A stretch of 8,513 bases of DNA from Treponema sp. GTDB taxonomy: Bacteria; Spirochaetota; Spirochaetia; Treponematales; Treponemataceae. Within the stretch, counting starts at the first letter, position 1. The number at the start of each line of letters is the position of its first letter. The stretch lies in the NCBI GenBank assembly GCA_017622055.1, contig JAGARY010000373.1, positions 1 through 8,513 on the forward strand, written 5' to 3'. The notes beneath the pieces are model-generated. The model searched no databases, was not told the origin of the DNA, and was given only the letters and a program-made list of their open reading frames with translations. Both the position numbers and the translations under genes were made by a program. Of the stretch, positions 1-6,577 are shown piece by piece.

Positions 1-23
1 ATCTTTATATCTTTTAATTTATT

Positions 24-1121
24 TTAAATATCAAACAAAGTTCCCTGCATTTGTTTTATATGACGCTGACCAGGAACTTCGTTACAAGCAGCACAATAAT
101 CTTCATAACTTTCAATTATTGGAGCACCTGCTTCTAAATACTTTTCTACAGTATTTTCTTTTTTATATTTACTTACTTTTCCCATGCTAAAATCAGTTTC
201 TAGTTGATTTTTTACAATGGAAGCAATTTGTTTTGCATTATCAGAAAAACAAACTTTATGAAAATACACATCCCGTCCATTTTCCAACGCAAAATCAACT
301 GTTATTAGAGCTCCACTTCCTGCAGGAGCTTCCACCACAACAGTTGCAAAAGACAAACCAGCAATAATTCTATTACGCTTAACAAAATGCCAATTTGTAA
401 TAGTCATTCTTGGTTCGTATTCACTAATAATTAATCCACCAGTTTGTAAAATCTGTCCCGCCAATTTTTTATTTGAAAGGGGAACAATTTCATCAATGCT
501 ACTTGGCAAAACAGCAATTGTTTTTCCAAGATTTGAAGTATCTAAACCTTTTTCAAAACAATCAAAATATGCATCAACTACACCTCTGTGGGCATATTCA
601 TCTGCACCTTTTGCAAGTCCACTTACAACAACTTCACCATTCAACGCGGCGTTATAGGCAAACTCTTTTGCTGCAATTTTACCGTTCTGGGTAAGCCTTC
701 TAGTTCCCACAACAGAAACAGTCTTTTTTAAAAGCAACGAAACATCACCTTTATAAAATAACAAATAAGGTGGATCAGCAATTTGTCTTAATTGCTCCGG
801 ATAATCTTTATCTGAATGAAGTAAAATTTTTACTCCAAGCTGATTACAAAAATGCAAAGCAACTTGAGCCATTCGGAAATTTTCTTTTGCATTCCAAACA
901 ACTTTATTTGACAAATCTCGATTAATTATTTTTTTAATCTCTTCTATAGACAGTAATACAAGAGAACAAGAACTGTCAAGATTTTTCTTTAAAATTTTTT
1001 TCTCATTAAACGAAAGAAATGTAATTCGTGCAATATATAATTCCAACAACAAATCAAAATCTTCATTTTGAGAAAAATCATTTTCATTTTTTACATTTTG
1101 ATTAATTTGAGTAGGCTGCAT
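24..1121 (-). CDS. dprA: DprA/Smf family DNA-processing protein
   Basis: DprA binds single-stranded DNA entering by transformation and loads RecA in the cytoplasm; many species that are not known to be competent keep it. The 365-residue product has an N-terminal helical region (about 20-105), the family lead-in DYPEQLRQIADPPYLLFYKG (106-125), and a Rossmann-type core. The core shows VVGTRRLTQNG (137-147), SGLAKGADEYAHRG (167-180), the SSIDEIVP..N segment (207-216), ISEYEP (232-237), KRNRIIAGLS (248-257) and VVVEAPAGSGALIT (261-274). These are the DprA signatures in the expected order. After the core, the usual vPG loop is replaced by YFHKVCF (287-292 area), and the protein ends soon after the GAPIIESYEDY segment, so the common C-terminal winged helix seems absent. 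The ATG lies 20 bp inside the preceding lipoprotein gene. No Shine-Dalgarno is visible before it, which suggests translational coupling. The next in-frame Met is residue 84, inside the conserved part, so this start is preferred. The family is certain; competence is not shown. Confidence 0.95.
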   Translation of the reverse strand: MQPTQINQNVKNENDFSQNEDFDLLLELYIARITFLSFNEKKILKKNLDSSCSLVLLSIEEIKKIINRDLSNKVVWNAKENFRMAQVALHFCNQLGVKILLHSDKDYPEQLRQIADPPYLLFYKGDVSLLLKKTVSVVGTRRLTQNGKIAAKEFAYNAALNGEVVVSGLAKGADEYAHRGVVDAYFDCFEKGLDTSNLGKTIAVLPSSIDEIVPLSNKKLAGQILQTGGLIISEYEPRMTITNWHFVKRNRIIAGLSFATVVVEAPAGSGALITVDFALENGRDVYFHKVCFSDNAKQIASIVKNQLETDFSMGKVSKYKKENTVEKYLEAGAPIIESYEDYCAACNEVPGQRHIKQMQGTLFDI

Positions 1122-1827
1122 CTAATACTATTTTTTTATTTTCTTCCGCACTTGCCTTTTTTTCTTCACTTTTTGTTGTGGCAATTATTTTATCATACAT
1201 TGCAACTGCTTTATCGAATTCGTAAGAACTGTAATATGCTCTTGCCAAAACAAACATTGCATCAATATTTTTTGTATCGATTGTAAGAAGTTTTTCTAAA
1301 TATGGAATTGCTTTTTCACTTTCATCCAATTCAAAAACGTACAAAACTCCTAAACCATACAAAGCACGAACATATCTATCTTCAATTTCAATTGCTCTAA
1401 GATAGGCTTCTTCTGCAAGTTTAAGATAATTATATTTCATTTCGGAAGAACCAGTTCCACCAAAATCCATTGCAGCATGACTCATATAGCCAGCACAAAC
1501 TCCAACCCAATAATACAAATTTTGATTATTTGGATAATACTCCAATGCTTTTTGAAAGGCTTTTAAAGCTTCGCCGTACATTTTGTTATCTAAATAACGA
1601 TTTCCAAGAATTTTGTACCAAATTCCAACTTGTTGATTTGTTAATTGTAAATCTGCAGCACGTTTTTCGTATTTTGCAATTGCATCCTTTAATTCTTCTA
1701 CTGTAGTTGGATTTTCAACACCTTCTTCCAACTTTTGCTGACGGATAATCGATTTATTTGAAACTCCACAAGAAACAAAAAACGAACTTAATAAAAGAAC
1801 ACAAACAATAAAATTTGCTTTTTTCAT
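1102..1827 (-). CDS. TPR-repeat lipoprotein
   Basis: This is a 241-residue protein of unknown specific function. The N-terminus MKKANFIVCVLLLSSFFVSC is a lipoprotein signal peptide: two lysines, a hydrophobic stretch, then a relaxed spirochaete-like lipobox FVSC with the lipidated Cys at residue 20. The mature part contains about four tetratricopeptide repeats: about 68-101 (GNRYLDNKMYGEALKAFQKAL), a longer repeat with an insertion at 103-149, 153-186 and 187-220. TPR lipoproteins usually scaffold protein complexes in the envelope, so a role near the division or cell-wall machinery is possible but is only inferred from the neighbours. An upstream in-frame ATG at 1857 would add ten residues ahead of the signal peptide. 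I rejected it because an AGGGGA ribosome-binding site precedes 1827 and a consensus -10 box lies directly ahead of 1857. The 3' end overlaps the dprA start by 20 bp. Its own promoter probably drives it and dprA. Confidence 0.88.
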   Translation of the reverse strand: MKKANFIVCVLLLSSFFVSCGVSNKSIIRQQKLEEGVENPTTVEELKDAIAKYEKRAADLQLTNQQVGIWYKILGNRYLDNKMYGEALKAFQKALEYYPNNQNLYYWVGVCAGYMSHAAMDFGGTGSSEMKYNYLKLAEEAYLRAIEIEDRYVRALYGLGVLYVFELDESEKAIPYLEKLLTIDTKNIDAMFVLARAYYSSYEFDKAVAMYDKIIATTKSEEKKASAEENKKIVLDAAYSN

Positions 1828-1831
1828 ATTT

Positions 1832-1837
1832 TCCCCT
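1832..1837 (-). promoter_or_regulatory. Ribosome-binding site that fixes the lipoprotein start
   Basis: AGGGGA on the minus strand, with the GGGG five bases ahead of the ATG at 1827. It lies inside the longer reading frame that begins at 1857, so it supports the shorter protein that starts with a normal lipoprotein signal peptide. Confidence 0.8.
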
Positions 1838-1859
1838 ATAATCCCATCAATTAACATTG

Positions 1860-1888
1860 ATTATATGATGATTATTTTCTATTTACAA
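1860..1888 (-). promoter_or_regulatory. Predicted sigma-70 type promoter for the lipoprotein and dprA
   Basis: On the minus strand, TTGTAA (1883-1888; 4 of 6 matches to TTGACA) is followed after exactly 17 bp by TATAAT (1860-1865; 6 of 6). Transcription would begin near 1850-1855, giving a leader of about 25 bases to the ATG at 1827 with the AGGGGA site in it. It sits in the 135-bp gap after xerD, the only roomy gap in the window. A short palindrome, ATCAAT-4 bp-ATTGAT (1846-1861), overlaps the edge of the -10 box and the likely start point and could be an operator, though six-base arms are weak evidence in AT-rich DNA. I see no GC-rich terminator after xerD, so read-through from the division operon is also likely. 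Confidence 0.65.
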
Positions 1889-1962
1889 GACAAGAAAAGC
1901 TTTTATTTTGCATTTTCAAATCAATTTTGTTTAAAATAATAACAAAAACTCAAAAAAGAAAA

Positions 1963-2844
1963 TTAAATTTTAAAATATTTATCGTGTGCTTCTTGTAATT
2001 GATTATCTGTGATGTGAGTATAAATTGTTGTTGTAGATAAATCAGAATGCCCTAGTAATTCTTGAACAGAACGTAAATCTGCCCCTCCAGAAAGCAAATG
2101 AGTTGCAAAGGAATGTCTTAGGGTGTGAACTTTTGATTTTACACCAGACAACGCTTCTAATTCTTGAAACCTTTTCCAAACTCCTTTTCTAGAAATTGCA
2201 TCGCCTTTATAATTCACAAAAACCTGGGCTGTATTTTTTGATTTTACAAGTTCAGGACGAACTTCTTCCAAATAGATTTTTAATTTGTCGTAGGCTCTAC
2301 CACCAAAAGGAATTAATCTTTCTTTATCACCTTTTCCAGTAACCAAAATTAATTTTTCTTCCATGTGCAAATTCATAATTAATAAATTACAAACTTCACT
2401 TATACGAAGCCCACAAGAGTAAATTAATTCAAAAAGTGCATCATCTCGTTTTCCTAATGGAGTTGTTTTATCTATTGCATTTAAAAGTAAATCTATTTCT
2501 TCTACAGACAAAACAGAAGGAACGTTTCTTGTAGATTTTGGTTTATCCATTTGAAGTGCAATATTTTCTGTCCAAAATCCTTTTCTAACAAGATATTCCC
2601 CAAAAGCACGAATCCCAGCAATATCTTTTGAAATAGTTAAATCACCAGAACCTGAATCTTTTCTGTGCAGCAAAAAAAACATCAAATCTTTTGAAGTAAC
2701 ATCTTTTAACTTAATTTGTTCAGAGGAAAGCCAATTTAAAAATTCTTGGGAGGATATTTTATATGTAATTGCACTTTGCTCTGACAATCGTTTTACTAAT
2801 AATAAATCTGTGTAAAATTGTTCTAATAAAAGTTCAATTGTCAT
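1963..2844 (-). CDS. xerD: XerD-like site-specific tyrosine recombinase
   Basis: Tyrosine recombinase that, in its family, resolves chromosome dimers at dif during division, usually with a XerC partner. The 293-residue product is close to the roughly 300 residues typical of XerC and XerD. An N-terminal SAM-like DNA-binding domain (about 1-90) precedes the catalytic domain. All six expected active-site residues are visible: R147 (SCGLRISEV), K171 (TGKGDKERLIPF), H240 and R243 (HTLRHSFATHLL), H266 (LLGHSDLSTT) and nucleophile Y275 (TIYTH). GHSDLSTT-IYTH and the tail LQEAHDKY resemble XerD more than XerC, but the C/D assignment is tentative. The start is ATG 2844, because AGGA lies eight bases ahead of it. 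The GTG at 2850 in the same frame overlaps the ribosome-binding site. Its place after ftsZ, 45 bp away, fits co-expression with division genes. It is not flanked by phage or integron genes, so it looks like a housekeeping recombinase. A perfect inverted repeat brackets its start. Confidence 0.93.
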   Translation of the reverse strand: MTIELLLEQFYTDLLLVKRLSEQSAITYKISSQEFLNWLSSEQIKLKDVTSKDLMFFLLHRKDSGSGDLTISKDIAGIRAFGEYLVRKGFWTENIALQMDKPKSTRNVPSVLSVEEIDLLLNAIDKTTPLGKRDDALFELIYSCGLRISEVCNLLIMNLHMEEKLILVTGKGDKERLIPFGGRAYDKLKIYLEEVRPELVKSKNTAQVFVNYKGDAISRKGVWKRFQELEALSGVKSKVHTLRHSFATHLLSGGADLRSVQELLGHSDLSTTTIYTHITDNQLQEAHDKYFKI

Positions 2845-2870
2845 TATCACTTTCCTATTATTAGTAAAAC
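2790..2870 (-). repeat. Perfect 15-bp inverted repeat around the xerD start
   Basis: GTTTTACTAATAATA at 2790-2804 on the plus strand is matched by its exact reverse complement at 2856-2870. The arms are 51 bases apart. In the mRNA the 5' arm ends at the first base of the Shine-Dalgarno AGGAAAG, the ATG lies in the loop, and the 3' arm falls in codons 14-19 (L14 to R19). A stem of 13 A-U and 2 G-C pairs could form and present or hide the ribosome-binding site. It could also be a DNA site, or chance in AT-rich sequence. Confidence 0.6.
2850..2856 (-). promoter_or_regulatory. Ribosome-binding site that fixes the xerD start
   Basis: AGGAAAG on the minus strand, with AGGA eight bases ahead of ATG 2844. 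The alternative GTG start at 2850 shares its G with the end of this motif and would leave only two bases of spacing, so ATG 2844 is chosen. Confidence 0.75.
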
Positions 2871-2889
2871 ATTACAAAATAAAATCAAA

Positions 2890-4335
2890 TTAATCGTCAG
2901 AAAGATTTATAGTTCTGCCAAAATTTGAATTATTCCAGATTGCAGGTTGACTTAAATCGTTGCTATTTGGTTCAAATCCAGGAGGAGGTGCAAATGATTT
3001 TGTTGCAGGATTTACTCCACCCTTGTGGGAATCTAAATCAAATAAAGATTGCCCCCAAGCCGCATTTTTTGATTGTTCACCTTCATTTTTAGAAGAATTT
3101 TGATTAGAACTAGTAAAAGTTCCGTAATTTCCAGAATTTAAATCATTTTTGCTAACAAAACTTCCGTTTAATGATTCAAACGGATTTGAAGTTTCTGTTT
3201 TTGTTTCTGTATTAGAAACTGAATTGTTCAAAATTTTTGAAAATTCAGAAGAATCAATTACATTTTCATCTTTTATAATTGGTTGTTCAATTACAGGGGC
3301 AACAACAGGTTCAGGTTTAACTTTTACTTTATTTTCAAATCCTGTTGCAATAACAGTAACACGAATTTTTCCTTCCATTTCTGGTAAAATAATTTGTCCC
3401 CAACAAACTTCGTGATCTTTATCTGCAGAAGCAGTTACAATTTTTACAATTTCATTAATTTCAGGAATAGAAACTGATTCAGAAGCACAAATATTAATCA
3501 AAATATGAGTTGCTCCATCAATACTTGAATTTTCAAGCATTGGGTTATTAATAGCAGCAGTAGCAGCTTCTACGGCTCTATTTTCACCTTCGCTAACACC
3601 AATACCAAAAATTGCATTTCCTTTTCCTTGCATTGTATTTTTAACATCAGCAAAGTCAGTGTTAATAATTCCTGGTAAAGTAATAATTTCTGAAATTCCT
3701 TGAACACCTTGACGCAAAACATCATCTGCAATTAAACATGCATCTGTAAATGAGGCTGCCCCATTTTTTTCAAGAATATTATTTAATTTTTCATTAGGAA
3801 TAACAATTAAAGAGTCTACATATTCGTGAAGTTTTTTAATTCCTTCTTTTGCACGACGCATACGAACAGGACTTTCAAAATCAAAAGGAGTTGTAACAAC
3901 AGCAACAGTTAAAGCACCTAATTCACGGGCAATTCTTGCAACAACAGGGGCAGAACCAGTTCCTGTTCCTCCACCCATACCAGCAGTAATAAATACCATA
4001 TCTGCACCGCGAAGTTCATTTGTAATCACTTCTTTATCTTCTTCAGCTGCTTGTTCACCAACTTCTGGATGCCCACCAGCTCCAAGTCCTTTAGTAACTT
4101 TTTGTCCAATAGGAACACGTTTTTTTGCTTTTGATTTATTTAATGCTTGTAAGTCTGTATTAATAGCAATGAATTCTACACCTTTGATTGTTGCTTCAAT
4201 CATTCGGTTTACGGCATTTGAGCCACCACCACCACAACCAATAACTTTTATGACAGTTGGTGGTAATTCATTCATTAAATTTTCTTCTTCTTGCTGAACA
4301 GTAGAATTTTCCTCTACAATTCCATATATATCCAT
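2890..4335 (-). CDS. ftsZ: Cell division protein FtsZ
   Basis: Tubulin-like GTPase that polymerises into the Z-ring at mid-cell and recruits the divisome. From ATG 4335 it has 481 residues, longer than the roughly 380-400 typical of FtsZ because of a long C-terminal linker. Visible motifs are GCGGGGSNAVNRM (33-45), NTDLQAL (59-65), the GTP-binding GGGTGTGS (121-128), the TPFDFE segment (149-154) and the catalytic T7 loop NTDFAD (225-230). The folded core ends near VTVIATGF (326-333). Residues 334-459 form a Ser/Asn/Lys-rich linker. The tail (460-481) reads DLSQPAIWNNSNFGR and then TINLSDD, not the usual DIPAFLR-type peptide that binds FtsA. An ATG at 4356 in the same frame was rejected, because GGGAGG sits six bases ahead of 4335 and within that longer frame. 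It follows ftsA by 43 bp, a gap that may carry its own promoter. Confidence 0.97.
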   Translation of the reverse strand: MDIYGIVEENSTVQQEEENLMNELPPTVIKVIGCGGGGSNAVNRMIEATIKGVEFIAINTDLQALNKSKAKKRVPIGQKVTKGLGAGGHPEVGEQAAEEDKEVITNELRGADMVFITAGMGGGTGTGSAPVVARIARELGALTVAVVTTPFDFESPVRMRRAKEGIKKLHEYVDSLIVIPNEKLNNILEKNGAASFTDACLIADDVLRQGVQGISEIITLPGIINTDFADVKNTMQGKGNAIFGIGVSEGENRAVEAATAAINNPMLENSSIDGATHILINICASESVSIPEINEIVKIVTASADKDHEVCWGQIILPEMEGKIRVTVIATGFENKVKVKPEPVVAPVIEQPIIKDENVIDSSEFSKILNNSVSNTETKTETSNPFESLNGSFVSKNDLNSGNYGTFTSSNQNSSKNEGEQSKNAAWGQSLFDLDSHKGGVNPATKSFAPPPGFEPNSNDLSQPAIWNNSNFGRTINLSDD

Positions 4336-4341
4336 AATAAT

Positions 4342-4347
4342 CCTCCC
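4342..4347 (-). promoter_or_regulatory. Strong ribosome-binding site of ftsZ
   Basis: GGGAGG on the minus strand, six bases before ATG 4335. It is among the best Shine-Dalgarno sequences in the window, consistent with the high level of FtsZ cells need. It decides the start against the upstream ATG at 4356. Confidence 0.85.
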
Positions 4348-4354
4348 AGTTATC

Positions 4355-4383
4355 ATTATATATAATTTTTGCTATAAATTAAA
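4355..4383 (-). promoter_or_regulatory. Possible internal promoter ahead of ftsZ
   Basis: A perfect TATAAT (4355-4360, minus strand) lies 17 bp from TTTAAT (4378-4383), which matches TTGACA at only 3 of 6 positions and overlaps the ftsA stop. The -10 box is well placed for a short leader that includes GGGAGG. In DNA this AT-rich a TATAAT arises readily by chance, so this is a weak call. Confidence 0.3.
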
Positions 4384-5662
4384 ATAAGGATTTGAATATT
4401 TTTTTCAAAACATTTTCATCTTTATTTTTTGTTTGTGTAGATACATTTCCACGTTTTGATTTTTTAGACTTTCCTCGTTCTCTAATAATCCGTTGATTTG
4501 CAACAATTAACCCAACAGCAGTTGCAAACTCTGGATTTCTATATTCTTCTTCAACACCACCCATAGATTCAGGAACACCAATTCTAACTGATGATGTTTT
4601 AAAAATTGCTTGTGCCAATTCAACAACACCTTCCATTTGAGCACCACCACCAGTCAAAATTATATTTCCAGAAAGCTGAGTAATAGTATCTTTTGTATCT
4701 TTTACAATTGCAGCTTTTATCATTGTAAAGATTTGAGCAACACGAGCTTGAATAATTTCACAAACTTTTGATTGCATTATTACTTCAGGAGCTCTTCCCC
4801 CAACTCCTGGCAAAATTACTTCTTTATCATTGCTAGAATTAATTAACTGAGGCCAACAACATCCATATTCAACTTTGATTTTTTCTGCCACAGCAACTGG
4901 AATTCCTAAAACAATAGAAATATCATTTGTAACAAGATTTCCACCAACTTGAACAGAAGTTGTACTAATTGGAGCACCTTTTATTAAAACTAAAGCATCT
5001 GTAGTTCCAGCTCCTAAATCAATCAAAATTGAACCTAAATCCATTTCGTCTTGATGACAAACCGACTGAGTTTGAGCCAACGTATTAAGCATAACTCCAT
5101 CTAAAAAGTATCCTGCTCTACTAATGCAAGTTCTAATATTTTGTAAAACAGTTTTTGCTTCTGTGATAATGTGAACTTCAACTTCAAGTTTTGTTCCCAT
5201 CATGTGAACAGGATCTTTTATTCCAGAAGTTCCATCAACAATGTAATCTTGTGGAATAACATGAAGTTTTTCTCTATATTCAGTACTTAAAATTTCAGTG
5301 GCATTTTCTATAACTTTTTTTACATCTTCTTCTGTAATTTCACCATTAGTTCTTCCGTTACTTCTAACCGGAACAACAGCTCTAGAATTTTTTCCTTCAA
5401 TTTGAGAACCACCAATTCCTAAAACAACAGAACTAACAGCTACGCTAGCATTATATTCAGCAGTTTCAATAGCTTCTTTTATGGCATCCTTTGCTTTTTC
5501 AATATTTACAATGCTACCTTTATTAATTCCACCTGATTCTTTTGAGGCACAACCAATTACTTCGAGTTTACCTGTACTTTCGTTAATTTCGCCAATAACA
5601 ACACGAATTACACTTGTTCCAATATCAAGTCCAACAATAATTCTTTCTCTGTCGTTTGCCAT
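4379..5662 (-). CDS. ftsA: Cell division protein FtsA
   Basis: Actin-like ATPase that tethers FtsZ filaments to the inner face of the membrane and recruits later divisome proteins. The 427-residue length is normal for the family. The actin-fold nucleotide motifs are all present: phosphate 1 VGLDIGTSVIRVVIGE (10-25), phosphate 2 ILIDLGAGTTDALVL (212-226) and the adenosine motif NIILTGGGAQMEGV (333-346). The FtsA-specific 1C region lies at about 85-165, with VIPQDYIVDG at 135-144. A basic stretch (393-404, RIIRERGKSKKSK region) leads to a C-terminal amphipathic helix ENVLKKIFKSLF (416-427), the usual membrane anchor. The ATG at 5662 has GGGG seven bases upstream. That site directly follows the ftsQ stop, with a 13-bp gap, which suggests coupled translation. 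ftsZ follows, as in most bacteria. Confidence 0.96.
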   Translation of the reverse strand: MANDRERIIVGLDIGTSVIRVVIGEINESTGKLEVIGCASKESGGINKGSIVNIEKAKDAIKEAIETAEYNASVAVSSVVLGIGGSQIEGKNSRAVVPVRSNGRTNGEITEEDVKKVIENATEILSTEYREKLHVIPQDYIVDGTSGIKDPVHMMGTKLEVEVHIITEAKTVLQNIRTCISRAGYFLDGVMLNTLAQTQSVCHQDEMDLGSILIDLGAGTTDALVLIKGAPISTTSVQVGGNLVTNDISIVLGIPVAVAEKIKVEYGCCWPQLINSSNDKEVILPGVGGRAPEVIMQSKVCEIIQARVAQIFTMIKAAIVKDTKDTITQLSGNIILTGGGAQMEGVVELAQAIFKTSSVRIGVPESMGGVEEEYRNPEFATAVGLIVANQRIIRERGKSKKSKRGNVSTQTKNKDENVLKKIFKSLF

Positions 5663-5675
5663 CTATTTTCCCCTT

Positions 5676-6545
5676 TTATTCCCCAGCATCTAAAGAATCC
5701 ATTTTTGTTCTAAAAGCAACAGCACCGTAGCGTAAATCAATTTCAGAAACATCGGTTCCAATTTTGTTTACAACGTCTAATACAACCATCATATACTTTA
5801 ATGCGTCTTCATTCAATGCTCGATCAGTTAATACTTTTACTTTTGATTGAGATGGAATCAATGATAATTCATAATTTCCATACTCTTTTGCTCTAACACA
5901 AATTTCGGAAATACTTGCAAAATAGTTTTGTGGTAATTCACTAATTTCTGCAATTTGTTCAATCAAAGAACGATATTTTGCAGGAATTCTTTTTGCATAA
6001 GACATATATTCAATTGGTAATCCAGAAATAATTGGTAATGAATTTTTAGTTGATTTATAACCATTTTCACATGGAAACAAAACTCCACTTCTGTCTACAC
6101 AAAAAGAATTTGTTCTTCCATTTTCAGAAAACATCGTAATTGCTACAGGTGTTCTTTCTACAATATTGATTAAAATTTTATCTGGAAACTTTTTTTCTAC
6201 CGATACATTTTCAATAATCACATCACTAGATAAAATAGAAACTGCCTTTTGAACATCAAAATCAAGCCAAGAAGTAGCATTCATTGGCAAAAGTTTTCTT
6301 GCAATTTCTTCTGCTGAATAATAATTTTGTCCAGAAATTGTCAATTTTGGACTAGACATACAAGGTGTTATATATTTAAAAAATACAAGTTCGCATAATA
6401 ATAAGAAACAGAAAATTCCAAAAACAATTTTAATAGTTTTAAATTTTTTTTCTGTATTTTTAGTTTCTTCTTTTTCGTGAGAATCCGTTGATAAAAACAA
6501 ATCTTGTTCAATATAATCTTCTACTGCAAAACTTAAATTATTCAT
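5676..6545 (-). CDS. ftsQ: Cell division protein FtsQ/DivIB
   Basis: Bitopic membrane protein that connects early and late division proteins in the periplasm. The 289-residue product has the family layout: a charged cytoplasmic N-terminus (1-37), one transmembrane helix (about 38-57, IKIVFGIFCFLLLCELVFF), a POTRA domain (about 67-133, from LTISGQNYYSAEEIARKLL to LINIVERTPVAI) and a C-terminal beta domain. The last part contains DVSEIDLRYGAVAFR (265-279), typical of the FtsQ C-terminus. Sequence conservation in this family is low, so the call rests on architecture, the POTRA pattern and the place between ftsW and ftsA. AAGG lies seven bases before the ATG at 6545. An eight-base homopolymer sits in the K33-K36 codons, but the frame is intact. 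Confidence 0.9.
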   Translation of the reverse strand: MNNLSFAVEDYIEQDLFLSTDSHEKEETKNTEKKFKTIKIVFGIFCFLLLCELVFFKYITPCMSSPKLTISGQNYYSAEEIARKLLPMNATSWLDFDVQKAVSILSSDVIIENVSVEKKFPDKILINIVERTPVAITMFSENGRTNSFCVDRSGVLFPCENGYKSTKNSLPIISGLPIEYMSYAKRIPAKYRSLIEQIAEISELPQNYFASISEICVRAKEYGNYELSLIPSQSKVKVLTDRALNEDALKYMMVVLDVVNKIGTDVSEIDLRYGAVAFRTKMDSLDAGE

Positions 6546-6550
6546 ATAAA

Positions 6551-6576
6551 CACCTTTTCTTTATATATCACCTTTT
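6551..6576 (-). repeat. Short direct repeat between ftsW and ftsQ
   Basis: AAAAGGTG occurs twice on the minus strand (6551-6558 and 6569-6576), 18 bp apart. The copy nearer ftsQ is its ribosome-binding site. The other sits just after the ftsW stop with no gene start at a suitable distance. It may be a decoy or standby site, or chance. Confidence 0.35.
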
Positions 6577-6577
6577 T

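Noticed and set aside
1..23. Start of the next gene after dprA (topA is what I would expect in a treponeme)
   Set aside because: Only 23 bases remain after the dprA stop, and no ribosome-binding site or start codon can be assigned in them.
473..694. Plus-strand open frame of 73 codons, and others at 1068-1286, 1470-1706, 3149-3415, 5481-5693, 7663-7887 and 7975-8178
   Set aside because: All lie opposite well-supported genes, have odd compositions rich in Leu, Phe, His or Gln, and match no family motif. They are shadows of the minus-strand genes.
1889..1962. Possible terminator after xerD, including the AAAAGCTTTT palindrome at 1895-1904
   Set aside because: There is no loop and no GC-rich stem followed by a T run on the minus strand. 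A ten-base AT-rich palindrome is not enough to call a terminator.
1963..2844. Tyrosine recombinase as the integrase of a mobile element
   Set aside because: There are no attachment-site repeats, tRNA, phage or cargo genes nearby. Length and motifs match housekeeping XerD, and the neighbours are division genes.
2857..2889. Possible promoter ahead of xerD (TTGATT with AATAAT)
   Set aside because: The spacing is about 20 bp and the match is poor. In DNA this AT-rich it is not distinguishable from chance.
6444..6451. Eight-base homopolymer in ftsQ as a phase-variable tract
   Set aside because: The frame is intact, similar A/T runs occur throughout the window, and phase variation of an essential division gene is unlikely.
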